Source of the DNA: Auanema rhodensis | Taxonomy: Eukaryota > Nematoda > Chromadorea > Rhabditida > Rhabditidae | Reading direction: 5' to 3' | DNA: 64,000 bases | NCBI GenBank assembly: GCA_964057225.1 | Contig: OZ059896.1 | Span: 22,378,501-22,442,500, forward strand | Shown here: positions 36,082-50,300 of the stretch, in pieces | Numbering within the stretch: the first letter of the stretch is position 1 | Layout of the letters: each line of letters starts with the position of its first letter | Notes under the pieces: generated by a model | What the model was told of the DNA's origin: nothing | Databases searched by the model: none | The model's input: only the letters and a program-made list of their open reading frames with translations | Program-made: the position numbers and the translations under genes

Positions 36082-39000
36082 CGTTGAATAACATTGTCCA
36101 TCGTCTTTGCCTTGGAAAATGGAATCTAAAAACATCTACTTTTTGCTAAATTATTTTGAAATTTTTCGAAAAAATTTTTGTCAAAATGTTTTTGGAAGCA
36201 ATGTTGAGTGTACATGGAAACTCAACATACACTAATGCATCATTTTTCAAACGATCATAACTAATTTTTGTATCAAGCGTTTCTCAATGTAGTATAGTGC
36301 ATTCGATGCGCATTTTTAAGCTGCGTCGATCTGTGTTATCAGATTTGCGCTAGCTTAAAAATGCACCGAGATATCAACTGATATAAGTTCACACTTATAT
36401 CCTCGATTTTCACCCTGAAGAAATAATTTTTCCGTTGAATAACATTGTCCATCGTCTTTGCCTTGAAAAATGGAATCTAAAAACATCTACTTTTTGCTAA
36501 ATTATTTTGAAATTTTTCGAAAAAATTTTTGTCAAAATGTTTTTGGAAGCAATGTTGAGTGTACATGGAAACTCAACATACACTAATGCATCATTTTTCA
36601 AACGATCATAACTAATTTTTGTATTAAGCGTTTCTCAATGTAGTATAGTGCATTCGATGCGGATTTTTAAGCTGCGTCGATCTCTGTTATCAGATTTGCG
36701 CTAGCTTAAAAATGCACCGAGATATCAACTGATATAAGTTCACACTTATATCTTCGATTTTCACCCTGAAGGAATAATTTTTTCGTTGAATAACATTGTC
36801 CATCGTCTTTGCCTTGAAAAAAGGAATCTAAAAACATCTACTTTTTGCTAAATTATTTTGAAATTTTTCGAAAAAATTTTTGTCAAAATGTTTTTGGAAG
36901 CAATGTTGAGTGTACATGGAAACTCAACATACACTAATGCATCATTTTTCAAACGATCATAACTAATTTTTGTATCAAGCGTTTCTCAATGTAGTATAGT
37001 GCATTCGATGCGGATTTTTAAGCTGCGTCGATCTGTATTATCAGATTTGCGCTAGCTTAAAAATGCACCGAGATATCAACTGATATAAGTTCACACTTAT
37101 ATCCTCGATTTTCACCCTGAAGAATTAATTTTTTCGTTGAATAACATTGTCCATCGTCTTTGCCTTGAAAAATGGAATCTAAAAACATCTACTTTTTGCT
37201 AAATTATTTTGAAATTTTTCGAAAAAATTTTTGTCAAAATGTTTTTGGAAGCAATGTTGAGTGTACATGGAAACTCAACATACACTAATGCATCATTTTT
37301 CAAACGATCATAACTAATTTTTGTATCAAGCGTTTCTCAATGTAGTATAGTGCATTCGATGCGCATTTTTAAGCTGCGTCGATCTGTGTTATCAGATTTG
37401 CGCTAGCTTAAAAATGCACCGAGATATCAACTGATATAAGTTCACACTTATATCCTCGATTTTCACCCTGAAGAAATAATTTTTCCGTTGAATAACATTG
37501 TCCATCGTCTTTGCCTTGAAAAATGGAATCTAAAAACATCTACTTTTTGCTAAATTATTTTGAAATTTTTCGAAAAAATTTTTGTCAAAATGTTTTTGGA
37601 AGCAATGTTGAGTGTACATGGAAACTCAACATACACTAATGCATCATTTTTCAAACGATCATAACTAATTTTTGTATTAAGCGTTTCTCAATGTAGTATA
37701 GTGCATTCGATGCGGATTTTTAAGCTGCGTCGATCTCTGTTATCAGATTTGCGCTAGCTTAAAAATGCACCGAGATATCAACTGATATAAGTTCACACTT
37801 ATATCTTCGATTTTCACCCTGAAGGAATAATTTTTTCGTTGAATAACATTGTCCATCGTCTTTGCCTTGAAAAAAGGAATCTAAAAACATCTACTTTTTG
37901 CTAAATTATTTTGAAATTTTTCGAAAAAATTTTTGTCAAAATGTTTTTGGAAGCAATGTTGAGTGTACATGGAAACTCAACATACACTAATGCATCATTT
38001 TTCAAACGATCATAACTAATTTTTGTATCAAGCGTTTCTCAATGTAGTATAGTGCATTCGATGCGGATTTTTAAGCTGCGTCGATCTGTATTATCAGATT
38101 TGCGCTAGCTTAAAAATGCACCGAGATATCAACTGATATAAGTTCACACTTATATCCTCGATTTTCACCCTGAAGAATTAATTTTTTCGTTGAATAACAT
38201 TGTCCATCGTCTTTGCCTTGAATAAAGGAATCTAAAAACATCTACTTTTTGCTAAATTATTTTGAAATTTTTCGAAAAAATTTTTGTCAAAATGTTTTTG
38301 GAAGCAATGTTGAGTGTACATGGAAACTCAACATACACTAATGCATCATTTTTCAAACGATCATAACTAATTTTTGTATTAAGCGTTTTTCAATGTAGTA
38401 TAGTGCATTCGATGCGGATTTTTAAGCTGCGTCGATCTGTGTTATCAGATTTGCGCTAGCTTAAAAATGCACCAAGATATCAACTGATATAAGTTCACAC
38501 TTATATCCTCGATTTTCACCCTAAAGAATTAATTTTTTCGTTGAATAACATTGTCCATCGTCTTTGCCTTGAATAAAGGAATCTAAAAACATCTACTTTT
38601 TGCTAAATTATTTCGAAATTTTTCGAAAAAATTTTTGTCAAAATGTTTTTGGAAGCAATGTTGAGTGTACATGGAAACTCAACATACACTAATGCATCAT
38701 TTTTCAAACGATCATAACTAATTTTTGTATTAAGCGTTTCTCAATGTAGTATAGTGCATTCGATGCGGATTTTTAAGCTGCGTCGATCTGTGTTATCAGA
38801 TTTGCGCTAGCTTAAAAATGCACCGAGATATCAACTGATATAAGTTCACACTTATATCCTCGATTTTCACCCTGAAGAATTAATTTTTTCGTTGAATAAC
38901 ATTGTCCATCGTCTTTGCCTTGGAAAATGGAATCTAAAAACATCTACTTTTTGCTAAATTATTTTGAAATTTTTCGAAAAAATTTTTGTCAAAATGTTTT

Positions 39001-41697
39001 TGGAAGCAATGTTGAGTGTACATGGAAACTCAACATACACTAATGCATCATTTTTCAAACGATCATAACTAATTTTTGTATCAAGCGTTTCTCAATGTAG
39101 TATAGTGCATTCGATGCGCATTTTTAAGCTGCGTCGATCTGTGTTATCAGATTTGCGCTAGCTTAAAAATGCACCGAGATATCAACTGATATAAGTTCAC
39201 ACTTATATCCTCGATTTTCACCCTGAAGAAATAATTTTTCCGTTGAATAACATTGTCCATCGTCTTTGCCTTGAAAAATGGAATCTAAAAACATCTACTT
39301 TTTGCTAAATTATTTTGAAATTTTTCGAAAAAATTTTTGTCAAAATGTTTTTGGAAGCAATGTTGAGTGTACATGGAAACTCAACATACACTAATGCATC
39401 ATTTTTCAAACGATCATAACTAATTTTTGTATTAAGCGTTTCTCAATGTAGTATAGTGCATTCGATGCGGATTTTTAAGCTGCGTCGATCTCTGTTATCA
39501 GATTTGCGCTAGCTTAAAAATGCACCGAGATATCAACTGATATAAGTTCACACTTATATCTTCGATTTTCACCCTGAAGGAATAATTTTTTCGTTGAATA
39601 ACATTGTCCATCGTCTTTGCCTTGAAAAAAGGAATCTAAAAACATCTACTTTTTGCTAAATTATTTTGAAATTTTTCGAAAAAATTTTTGTCAAAATGTT
39701 TTTGGAAGCAATGTTGAGTGTACATGGAAACTCAACATACACTAATGCATCATTTTTCAAACGATCATAACTAATTTTTGTATCAAGCGTTTCTCAATGT
39801 AGTATAGTGCATTCGATGCGGATTTTTAAGCTGCGTCGATCTGTATTATCAGATTTGCGCTAGCTTAAAAATGCACCGAGATATCAACTGATATAAGTTC
39901 ACACTTATATCCTCGATTTTCACCCTGAAGAATTAATTTTTTCGTTGAATAACATTGTCCATCGTCTTTGCCTTGAAAAATGGAATCTAAAAACATCTAC
40001 TTTTTGCTAAATTATTTTGAAATTTTTCGAAAAAATTTTTTTCAAAATGTTTTTGGAAGCAATGTTGAGTGTACATGGAAACTCAACATACACTAATGCA
40101 TCATTTTTCAAACGATCATAACTAATTTTTGTATCAAGCGTTTCTCAATGTAGTATAGTGCATTCGATGCGCATTTTTAAGCTGCGTCGATCTGTGTTAT
40201 CAGATTTGCGCTAGCTTAAAAATGCACCGAGATATCAACTGATATAAGTTCACACTTATATCCTCGATTTTCACCCTGAAGAAATAATTTTTCCGTTGAA
40301 TAACATTGTCCATCGTCTTTGCCTTGAAAAATGGAATCTAAAAACATCTACTTTTTGCTAAATTATTTTGAAATTTTTCGAAAAAATTTTTGTCAAAATG
40401 TTTTTGGAAGCAATGTTGAGTGTACATGGAAACTCAACATACACTAATGCATCATTTTTCAAACGATCATAACTAATTTTTGTATTAAGCGTTTCTCAAT
40501 GTAGTATAGTGCATTCGATGCGGATTTTTAAGCTGCGTCGATCTCTGTTATCAGATTTGCGCTAGCTTAAAAATGCACCGAGATATCAACTGATATAAGT
40601 TCACACTTATATCTTCGATTTTCACCCTGAAGGAATAATTTTTTCGTTGAATAACATTGTCCATCGTCTTTGCCTTGAAAAAAGGAATCTAAAAACATCT
40701 ACTTTTTGCTAAATTATTTTGAAATTTTTCGAAAAAATTTTTGTCAAAATGTTTTTGGAAGCAATGTTGAGTGTACATGGAAACTCAACATACACTAATG
40801 CATCATTTTTCAAACGATCATAACTAATTTTTGTATCAAGCGTTTCTCAATGTAGTATAGTGCATTCGATGCGGATTTTTAAGCTGCGTCGATCTGTATT
40901 ATCAGATTTGCGCTAGCTTAAAAATGCACCGAGATATCAACTGATATAAGTTCACACTTATATCCTCGATTTTCACCCTGAAGAATTAATTTTTTCGTTG
41001 AATAACATTGTCCATCGTCTTTGCCTTGAATAAAGGAATCTAAAAACATCTACTTTTTGCTAAATTATTTTGAAATTTTTCGAAAAAATTTTTGTCAAAA
41101 TGTTTTTGGAAGCAATGTTGAGTGTACATGGAAACTCAACATACACTAATGCATCATTTTTCAAACGATCATAACTAATTTTTGTATTAAGCGTTTTTCA
41201 ATGTAGTATAGTGCATTCGATGCGGATTTTTAAGCTGCGTCGATCTGTGTTATCAGATTTGCGCTAGCTTAAAAATGCACCAAGATATCAACTGATATAA
41301 GTTCACACTTATATCCTCGATTTTCACCCTAAAGAATTAATTTTTTCGTTGAATAACATTGTCCATCGTCTTTGCCTTGAATAAAGGAATCTAGAAACAT
41401 CTACTTTTTGCTAAATTATTTCGAAATTTTTCGAAAAAATTTTTGTCAAAATGTTTTTGGAAGCAATGTTGAGTGTACATGGAAACTCAACATACACTAA
41501 TGCATCATTTTTCAAACGATCATAACTAATTTTTGTATTAAGCGTTTCTCAATGTAGTATAGTGCATTCAATGCGGATTTTTAAGCTGCGTCGATCTGTG
41601 TTATCAGATTTGCGCTAGCTTGAAAATGCACCGAGATATCAACTGATATAAGTTCACACTTATATCCTCGATTTTCACCCTGAAGAATTAATTTTTT
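36082..41697. repeat. 2808-bp octamer HOR, two tandem copies
   Basis: Eight monomers from 36082 correspond to eight from 38890. TTGGAAAATGG occurs only at 36082 and 38890. The following CCGTTG/GATCTCTG, AAAAAAGG/GATCTGTATT and GCGCATTTTT copies match in order, as does the CCAAG copy (38188, 40996). Copy 39943 adds a T replacing G in the AATTTTTG run. The eighth members (38539, 41347) differ, so the boundary lies near there. An inner 1053-bp trimer repeats within each octamer. Confidence 0.82.
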
Positions 41698-44600
41698 CGT
41701 TGAATAACACTGTCCATCGTCTTTGCCTTGAAAAATGGAATCTAAAAACATCTACTTTTTGCTAAATTATTTTGAAATTTTTCGAAAAAATTTTTGTCAA
41801 AATGTTTTTGGAAGCAATGTTGAGTGTACATGGAAACTCAACATACACTAATGCATCATTTTTCAAACGATCATAACTAATTTTTGTATTAAGCGTTTTT
41901 CAATGTAGTATAGTGCATTCGATGCGGATTTTTAAGCTGCGTCGATCTGTGTTATCAGATTTGCGCTAGCTTAAAAATGCACCAAGATATCAACTGATAT
42001 AAGTTCACACTTATATCCTCGATTTTCACCCTAAAGAATTAATTTTTTCGTTGAATAACATTGTCCATCGTCTTTGCCTTGAATAAAGGAATCTAAAAAC
42101 ATCTACTTTTTGCTAAATTATTTCGAAATTTTTCGAAAAAATTTTTGTCAAAATGTTTTTGGAAGCAATGTTGAGTGTACATGGAAACTCAACATACACT
42201 AATGCATCATTTTTCAAACGATCATAACTAATTTTTGTATCAAGCGTTTCTCAATGTAGTATAGTGCATTCGATGCGGATTTTTAAGCTGCGTCGATCTG
42301 TATTATCAGATTTGCGCTAGCTTAAAAATGCACCGAGATATCAACTGATATAAGTTCACACTTATATCCTCGATTTTCACCCTGAAGAATTAATTTTTTC
42401 GTTGAATAACATTGTCCATCGTCTTTGCCTTGAAAAATGGAATCTAAAAACATCTACTTTTTGCTAAATTATTTTGAAATTTTTCGAAAAAATTTTTGTC
42501 AAAATGTTTTTGGAAGCAATGTTGAGTGTACATGGAAACTCAACATACACTAATGCATCATTTTTCAAACGATCATAACTAATTTTTGTATCAAGCGTTT
42601 CTCAATGTAGTATAGTGCATTCGATGCGGATTTTTAAGCTGCGTCGATCTGTATTATCAGATTTGCGCTAGCTTAAAAATGCACCGAGATATCAACTGAT
42701 ATAAGTTCACACTTATATCCTCGATTTTCACCCTGAAGAATTAATTTTTTCGTTGAATAACATTGTCCATCGTCTTTGCCTTGAAAAATGGAATCTAAAA
42801 ACATCTACTTTTTGCTAAATTATTTTGAAATTTTTCGAAAAAATTTTTTTCAAAATGTTTTTGGAAGCAATGTTGAGTGTACATGGAAACTCAACATACA
42901 CTAATGCATCATTTTTCAAACGATCATAACTAATTTTTGTATCAAGCGTTTCTCAATGTAGTATAGTGCATTCGATGCGCATTTTTAAGCTGCGTCGATC
43001 TGTGTTATCAGATTTGCGCTAGCTTAAAAATGCACCGAGATATCAACTGATATAAGTTCACACTTATATCCTCGATTTTCACCCTGAAGAAATAATTTTT
43101 CCGTTGAATAACATTGTCCATCGTCTTTGCCTTGAAAAATGGAATCTAAAAACATCTACTTTTTGCTAAATTATTTTGAAATTTTTCGAAAAAATTTTTG
43201 TCAAAATGTTTTTGGAAGCAATGTTGAGTGTACATGGAAACTCAACATACACTAATGCATCATTTTTCAAACGATCATAACTAATTTTTGTATTAAGCGT
43301 TTCTCAATGTAGTATAGTGCATTCGATGCGGATTTTTAAGCTGCGTCGATCTCTGTTATCAGATTTGCGCTAGCTTAAAAATGCACCGAGATATCAACTG
43401 ATATAAGTTCACACTTATATCTTCGATTTTCACCCTGAAGGAATAATTTTTTCGTTGAATAACATTGTCCATCGTCTTTGCCTTGAAAAAAGGAATCTAA
43501 AAACATCTACTTTTTGCTAAATTATTTTGAAATTTTTCGAAAAAATTTTTGTCAAAATGTTTTTGGAAGCAATGTTGAGTGTACATGGAAACTCAACATA
43601 CACTAATGCATCATTTTTCAAACGATCATAACTAATTTTTGTATCAAGCGTTTCTCAATGTAGTATAGTGCATTCGATGCGGATTTTTAAGCTGCGTCGA
43701 TCTGTATTATCAGATTTGCGCTAGCTTAAAAATGCACCGAGATATCAACTGATATAAGTTCACACTTATATCCTCGATTTTCACCCTGAAGAATTAATTT
43801 TTTCGTTGAATAACATTGTCCATCGTCTTTGCCTTGAATAAAGGAATCTAAAAACATCTACTTTTTGCTAAATTATTTTGAAATTTTTCGAAAAAATTTT
43901 TGTCAAAATGTTTTTGGAAGCAATGTTGAGTGTACATGGAAACTCAACATACACTAATGCATCATTTTTCAAACGATCATAACTAATTTTTGTATTAAGC
44001 GTTTTTCAATGTAGTATAGTGCATTCGATGCGGATTTTTAAGCTGCGTCGATCTGTGTTATCAGATTTGCGCTAGCTTAAAAATGCACCAAGATATCAAC
44101 TGATATAAGTTCACACTTATATCCTCGATTTTCACCCTAAAGAATTAATTTTTTCGTTGAATAACATTGTCCATCGTCTTTGCCTTGAATAAAGGAATCT
44201 AAAAACATCTACTTTTTGCTAAATTATTTCGAAATTTTTCGAAAAAATTTTTGTCAAAATGTTTTTGGAAGCAATGTTGAGTGTACATGGAAACTCAACA
44301 TACACTAATGCATCATTTTTCAAACGATCATAACTAATTTTTGTATTAAGCGTTTCTCAATGTAGTATAGTGCATTCAATGCGGATTTTTAAGCTGCGTC
44401 GATCTGTGTTATCAGATTTGCGCTAGCTTGAAAATGCACCGAGATATCAACTGATATAAGTTCACACTTATATCCTCGATTTTCACCCTGAAGAATTAAT
44501 TTTTTCGTTGAATAACACTGTCCATCGTCTTTGCCTTGAAAAATAGAATCTAAAAACATCTACTTTTTGCTAAATTATTTTGAAATTTTTCGAAAAAATT

Positions 44601-45207
44601 TTTGTCAAAATGTTTTTGGAAGCAATGTTGAGTGTACATGGAAACTCAACATACACTAATGCATCATTTTTCAAACGATCATAACTAATTTTTGTATTAA
44701 GCGTTTTTCAATGTAGTATAGTGCATTCGATGCGGATTTTTAAGCTGCGTCGATCTGTGTTATCAGATTTGCGCTAGCTTAAAAATGCACCAAGATATCA
44801 ACTGATATAAGTTCACACTTATATCCTCGATTTTCACCCTAAAGAATTAATTTTTTCGTTGAATAACATTGTCCATCGTCTTTGCCTTGAATAAAGGAAT
44901 CTAAAAACATCTACTTTTTGCTAAATTATTTCGAAATTTTTCGAAAAAATTTTTGTCAAAATGTTTTTGGAAGCAATGTTGAGTGTACATGGAAACTCAA
45001 CATACACTAATGCATCATTTTTCAAACGATCATAACTAATTTTTGTATCAAGCGTTTCTCAATGTAGTATAGTGCATTCAATGCGGATTTTTAAGCTGCG
45101 TCGATCTGTGTTATCAGATTTGCGCTAGCTTAAAAATGCACCGAGATATCAACTGATATAAGTTCACACTTATATCCTCGATTTTCACCCTGAAGAAATA
45201 ATTTTTC
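39943..45207. repeat. second overlapping 2808-bp octamer duplication
   Basis: The private AATTTTTTTCAAAATG change of copy 39943 reappears at 42751, 2808 bp later. The next members also match in order (40294/43102, 40645/43453, 40996/43804, 41347/44155 with GCTTGAAAATG, 41698/44506). The block overlaps the previous octamer pair, so the two duplications were successive and nested. Confidence 0.78.
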
Positions 45208-47313
45208 CGTTGAATAACATTGTCCATCGTCTTTGCCTTGAAAAATGGAATCTAAAAACATCTACTTTTTGCTAAATTATTTTGAAATTTTTCGAAAAAA
45301 TTTTTGTCAAAATGTTTTTGGAAGCAATGTTGAGTGTACATGGAAACTCAACATACACTAATGCATCATTTTTCAAACGATCATAACTAATTTTTGTATT
45401 AAGCGTTTCTCAATGTAGTATAGTGCATTCGATGCGGATTTTTAAGCTGCGTCGATCTCTGTTATCAGATTTGCGCTAGCTTAAAAATGCACCGAGATAT
45501 CAACTGATATAAGTTCACACTTATATCTTCGATTTTCACCCTGAAGGAATAATTTTTTCGTTGAATAACATTGTCCATCGTCTTTGCCTTGAAAAAAGGA
45601 ATCTAAAAACATCTACTTTTTGCTAAATTATTTTGAAATTTTTCGAAAAAATTTTTGTCAAAATGTTTTTGGAAGCAATGTTGAGTGTACATGGAAACTC
45701 AACATACACTAATGCATCATTTTTCAAACGATCATAACTAATTTTTGTATCAAGCGTTTCTCAATGTAGTATAGTGCATTCGATGCGGATTTTTAAGCTG
45801 CGTCGATCTGTATTATCAGATTTGCGCTAGCTTAAAAATGCACCGAGATATCAACTGATATAAGTTCACACTTATATCCTCGATTTTCACCCTGAAGAAT
45901 TAATTTTTTCGTTGAATAACATTGTCCATCGTCTTTGCCTTGAATAAAGGAATCTAAAAACATCTACTTTTTGCTAAATTATTTTGAAATTTTTCGAAAA
46001 AATTTTTGTCAAAATGTTTTTGGAAGCAATGTTGAGTGTACATGGAAACTCAACATACACTAATGCATCATTTTTCAAACGATCATAACTAATTTTTGTA
46101 TTAAGCGTTTTTCAATGTAGTATAGTGCATTCGATGCGGATTTTTAAGCTGCGTCGATCTGTGTTATCAGATTTGCGCTAGCTTAAAAATGCACCAAGAT
46201 ATCAACTGATATAAGTTCACACTTATATCCTCGATTTTCACCCTAAAGAATTAATTTTTTCGTTGAATAACATTGTCCATCGTCTTTGCCTTGAATAAAG
46301 GAATCTAAAAACATCTACTTTTTGCTAAATTATTTCGAAATTTTTCGAAAAAATTTTTGTCAAAATGTTTTTGGAAGCAATGTTGAGTGTACATGGAAAC
46401 TCAACATACACTAATGCATCATTTTTCAAACGATCATAACTAATTTTTGTATTAAGCGTTTCTCAATGTAGTATAGTGCATTCAATGCGGATTTTTAAGC
46501 TGCGTCGATCTGTGTTATCAGATTTGCGCTAGCTTGAAAATGCACCGAGATATCAACTGATATAAGTTCACACTTATATCCTCGATTTTCACCCTGAAGA
46601 ATTAATTTTTTCGTTGAATAACACTGTCCATCGTCTTTGCCTTGAAAAATGGAATCTAAAAACATCTACTTTTTGCTAAATTATTTTGAAATTTTTCGAA
46701 AAAATTTTTGTCAAAATGTTTTTGGAAGCAATGTTGAGTGTACATGGAAACTCAACATACACTAATGCATCATTTTTCAAACGATCATAACTAATTTTTG
46801 TATTAAGCGTTTTTCAATGTAGTATAGTGCATTCGATGCGGATTTTTAAGCTGCGTCGATCTGTGTTATCAGATTTGCGCTAGCTTAAAAATGCACCAAG
46901 ATATCAACTGATATAAGTTCACACTTATATCCTCGATTTTCACCCTAAAGAATTAATTTTTTCGTTGAATAACATTGTCCATCGTCTTTGCCTTGAATAA
47001 AGGAATCTAAAAACATCTACTTTTTGCTAAATTATTTCGAAATTTTTCGAAAAAATTTTTGTCAAAATGTTTTTGGAAGCAATGTTGAGTGTACATGGAA
47101 ACTCAACATACACTAATGCATCATTTTTCAAACGATCATAACTAATTTTTGTATCAAGCGTTTCTCAATGTAGTATAGTGCATTCAATGCGGATTTTTAA
47201 GCTGCGTCGATCTGTGTTATCAGATTTGCGCTAGCTTAAAAATGCACCGAGATATCAACTGATATAAGTTCACACTTATATCCTCGATTTTCACCCTGAA
47301 GAATTAATTTTTT
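43102..47313. repeat. 2106-bp hexamer HOR, two tandem copies
   Basis: Copies 43102, 43453, 43804, 44155, 44506 and 44857 correspond to 45208, 45559, 45910, 46261, 46612 and 46963. Shared markers include CCGTTG with GATCTCTG, GATCTGTATT, CCAAG, GCTTGAAAATG, and TATCAAGCG together with A at 224. One private difference is AAAATAGAA in copy 44506. Confidence 0.82.
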
Positions 47314-50300
47314 CGTTGAATAACACTGTCCATCGTCTTTGCCTTGAAAAATGGAATCTAAAAACATCTACTTTTTGCTAAATTATTTTGAAATTTTTCG
47401 AAAAAATTTTTGTCAAAATGTTTTTGGAAGCAATGTTGAGTGTACATGGAAACTCAACATACACTAATGCATCATTTTTCAAACGATCATAACTAATTTT
47501 TGTATTAAGCGTTTTTCAATGTAGTATAGTGCATTCGATGCGGATTTTTAAGCTGCGTCGATCTGTGTTATCAGATTTGCGCTAGCTTAAAAATGCACCG
47601 AGATATCAACTGATATAAGTTCACACTTATATCCTCGATTTTCACCCTGAACAATTAATTTTTTCGTTGAATAACATTGTCCATCGTCTTTGCCTTGAAT
47701 AAAGGAATTTAAAAACATCTACTTTTTGCTAAATTATTTCGAAATTTTTCGAAAAAATTTTTGTCAAAATGTTTTTGGAAGCAATGTTGAGTGTACATGG
47801 AAACTCAACATACACTAATGCATCATTTTTCAAACGATCATAACTAATTTTTGTATTAAGCGTTTCTCAATGTAGTATAGTGCATTCGATGCGGATTTTT
47901 AAGCTGCTTCGATCTGTGTTATCAGATTTGCGCTAGCTTACAAATGCACCGAGATATCAACTGATATAAGTTCACACTTATATCCTCGATTTTCACCCTG
48001 AAGAATTAATTTTTTCGTTGAATAACACTGTCCATCGTGTTTGCCTTGAAAAATGGAATCTAAAAACATCTACTTTTTGCTAAATTATTTTGAAATTTTT
48101 CGAAAAAATTTTTGTCAAAATGTTTTTGGAAGCAATGTTGAGTGTACATGGAAACTCAACATACACTAATGCATCATTTTTCAAACGATCATAACTAATT
48201 TTTGTATTAAGCGTTTCTCAATGTAGTATAGTGCATTCGATGCGGATTTTTAAGCTGCTTCGATCTGTGTTATCAGATTTGCGCTAGCTTACAAATGCAC
48301 CGAGATATCAACTGATATAAGTTCACACTTATATCCTCGATTTTCACCCTGAAGAATTAATTTTTTCGTTGAATAACACTGTCCATCGTCTTTGCCTTGA
48401 AAAATGGAATCTAAAAACATCTACTTTTTGCTAAATTATTTTGAAATTTTTCGAAAAAATTTTTGTCAAAATGTTTTTGGAAGCAATGTTGAGTGTACAT
48501 GGAAACTCAACATACACTAATGCATCATTTTTCAAACGATCATAACTAATTTTTGTATTAAGCGTTTTTCAATGTAGTATAGTGCATTCGATGCGGATTT
48601 TTAAGCTGCGTCGATCTGTGTTATCAGATTTGCGCTAGCTTAAAAATGCACCAAGATATCAACTGATATAAGTTCACACTTATATCCTCGATTTTCACCC
48701 TAAAGAATTAATTTTTTCGTTGAATAACATTGTCCATCGTCTTTGCCTTGAATAAAGGAATCTAAAAACATCTACTTTTTGCTAAATTATTTCGAAATTT
48801 TTCGAAAAAATTTTTGTCAAAATGTTTTTGGAAGCAATGTTGAGTGTACATGGAAACTCAACATACACTAATGCATCATTTTTCAAACGATCATAACTAA
48901 TTTTTGTATTAAGCGTTTCTCAATGTAGTATAGTGCATTCGATGCGGATTTTTAAGCTGCTTCGATCTGTGTTATCAGATTTGCGCTAGCTTACAAATGC
49001 ACCGAGATATCAACTGATATAAGTTCACACTTATATCCTCGATTTTCACCCTGAAGAATTAATTTTTTCGTTGAATAACACTGTCCATCGTCTTTGCCTT
49101 AAAAAATGGAATCTAAAAACATCTACTTTTTGCTAAATTATTTTGAAATTTTTCGAAAAAATTTTTGTCAAAATGTTTTTGGAAGCAATGTTGAGTGTAC
49201 ATGGAAACTCAACATACACTAATGCATCATTTTTCAAACGATCATAACTAATTTTTGTATCAAGCGTTTCTCAATGTAGTATAGTGCATTCAATGCGGAT
49301 TTTTAAGCTGCGTCGATCTGTGTTATCAGATTTGCGCTAGCTTAAAAATGCACCGAGATATCAACTGATATAAGTTCACACTTATATCCTCGATTTTCAC
49401 CCTGAAGAATTAATTTTTTCGTTGAATAACACTGTCCATCGTCTTTGCCTTGAAAAATGGAATCTAAAAACATCTACTTTTTGCTAAATTATTTTGAAAT
49501 TTTTCGAAAAAATTTTTGTCAAAATGTTTTTGGAAGCAATGTTGAGTGTACATGGAAACTCAACATACACTAATGCATCATTTTTCAAACGATCATAACT
49601 AATTTTTGTATTAAGCGTTTTTCAATGTAGTATAGTGCATTCGATGCGGATTTTTAAGCTGCGTCGATCTGTGTTATCAGATTTGCGCTAGCTTAAAAAT
49701 GCACCGAGATATCAACTGATATAAGTTCACACTTATATCCTCGATTTTCACCCTGAACAATTAATTTTTTCGTTGAATAACATTGTCCATCGTCTTTGCC
49801 TTGAATAAAGGAATTTAAAAACATCTACTTTTTGCTAAATTATTTCGAAATTTTTCGAAAAAATTTTTGTCAAAATGTTTTTGGAAGCAATGTTGAGTGT
49901 ACATGGAAACTCAACATACACTAATGCATCATTTTTCAAACGATCATAACTAATTTTTGTATTAAGCGTTTCTCAATGTAGTATAGTGCATTCGATGCGG
50001 ATTTTTAAGCTGCTTCGATCTGTGTTATCAGATTTGCGCTAGCTTACAAATGCACCGAGATATCAACTGATATAAGTTCACACTTATATCCTCGATTTTC
50101 ACCCTGAAGAATTAATTTTTTCGTTGAATAACACTGTCCATCGTGTTTGCCTTGAAAAATGGAATCTAAAAACATCTACTTTTTGCTAAATTATTTTGAA
50201 ATTTTTCGAAAAAATTTTTGTCAAAATGTTTTTGGAAGCAATGTTGAGTGTACATGGAAACTCAACATACACTAATGCATCATTTTTCAAACGATCATAA

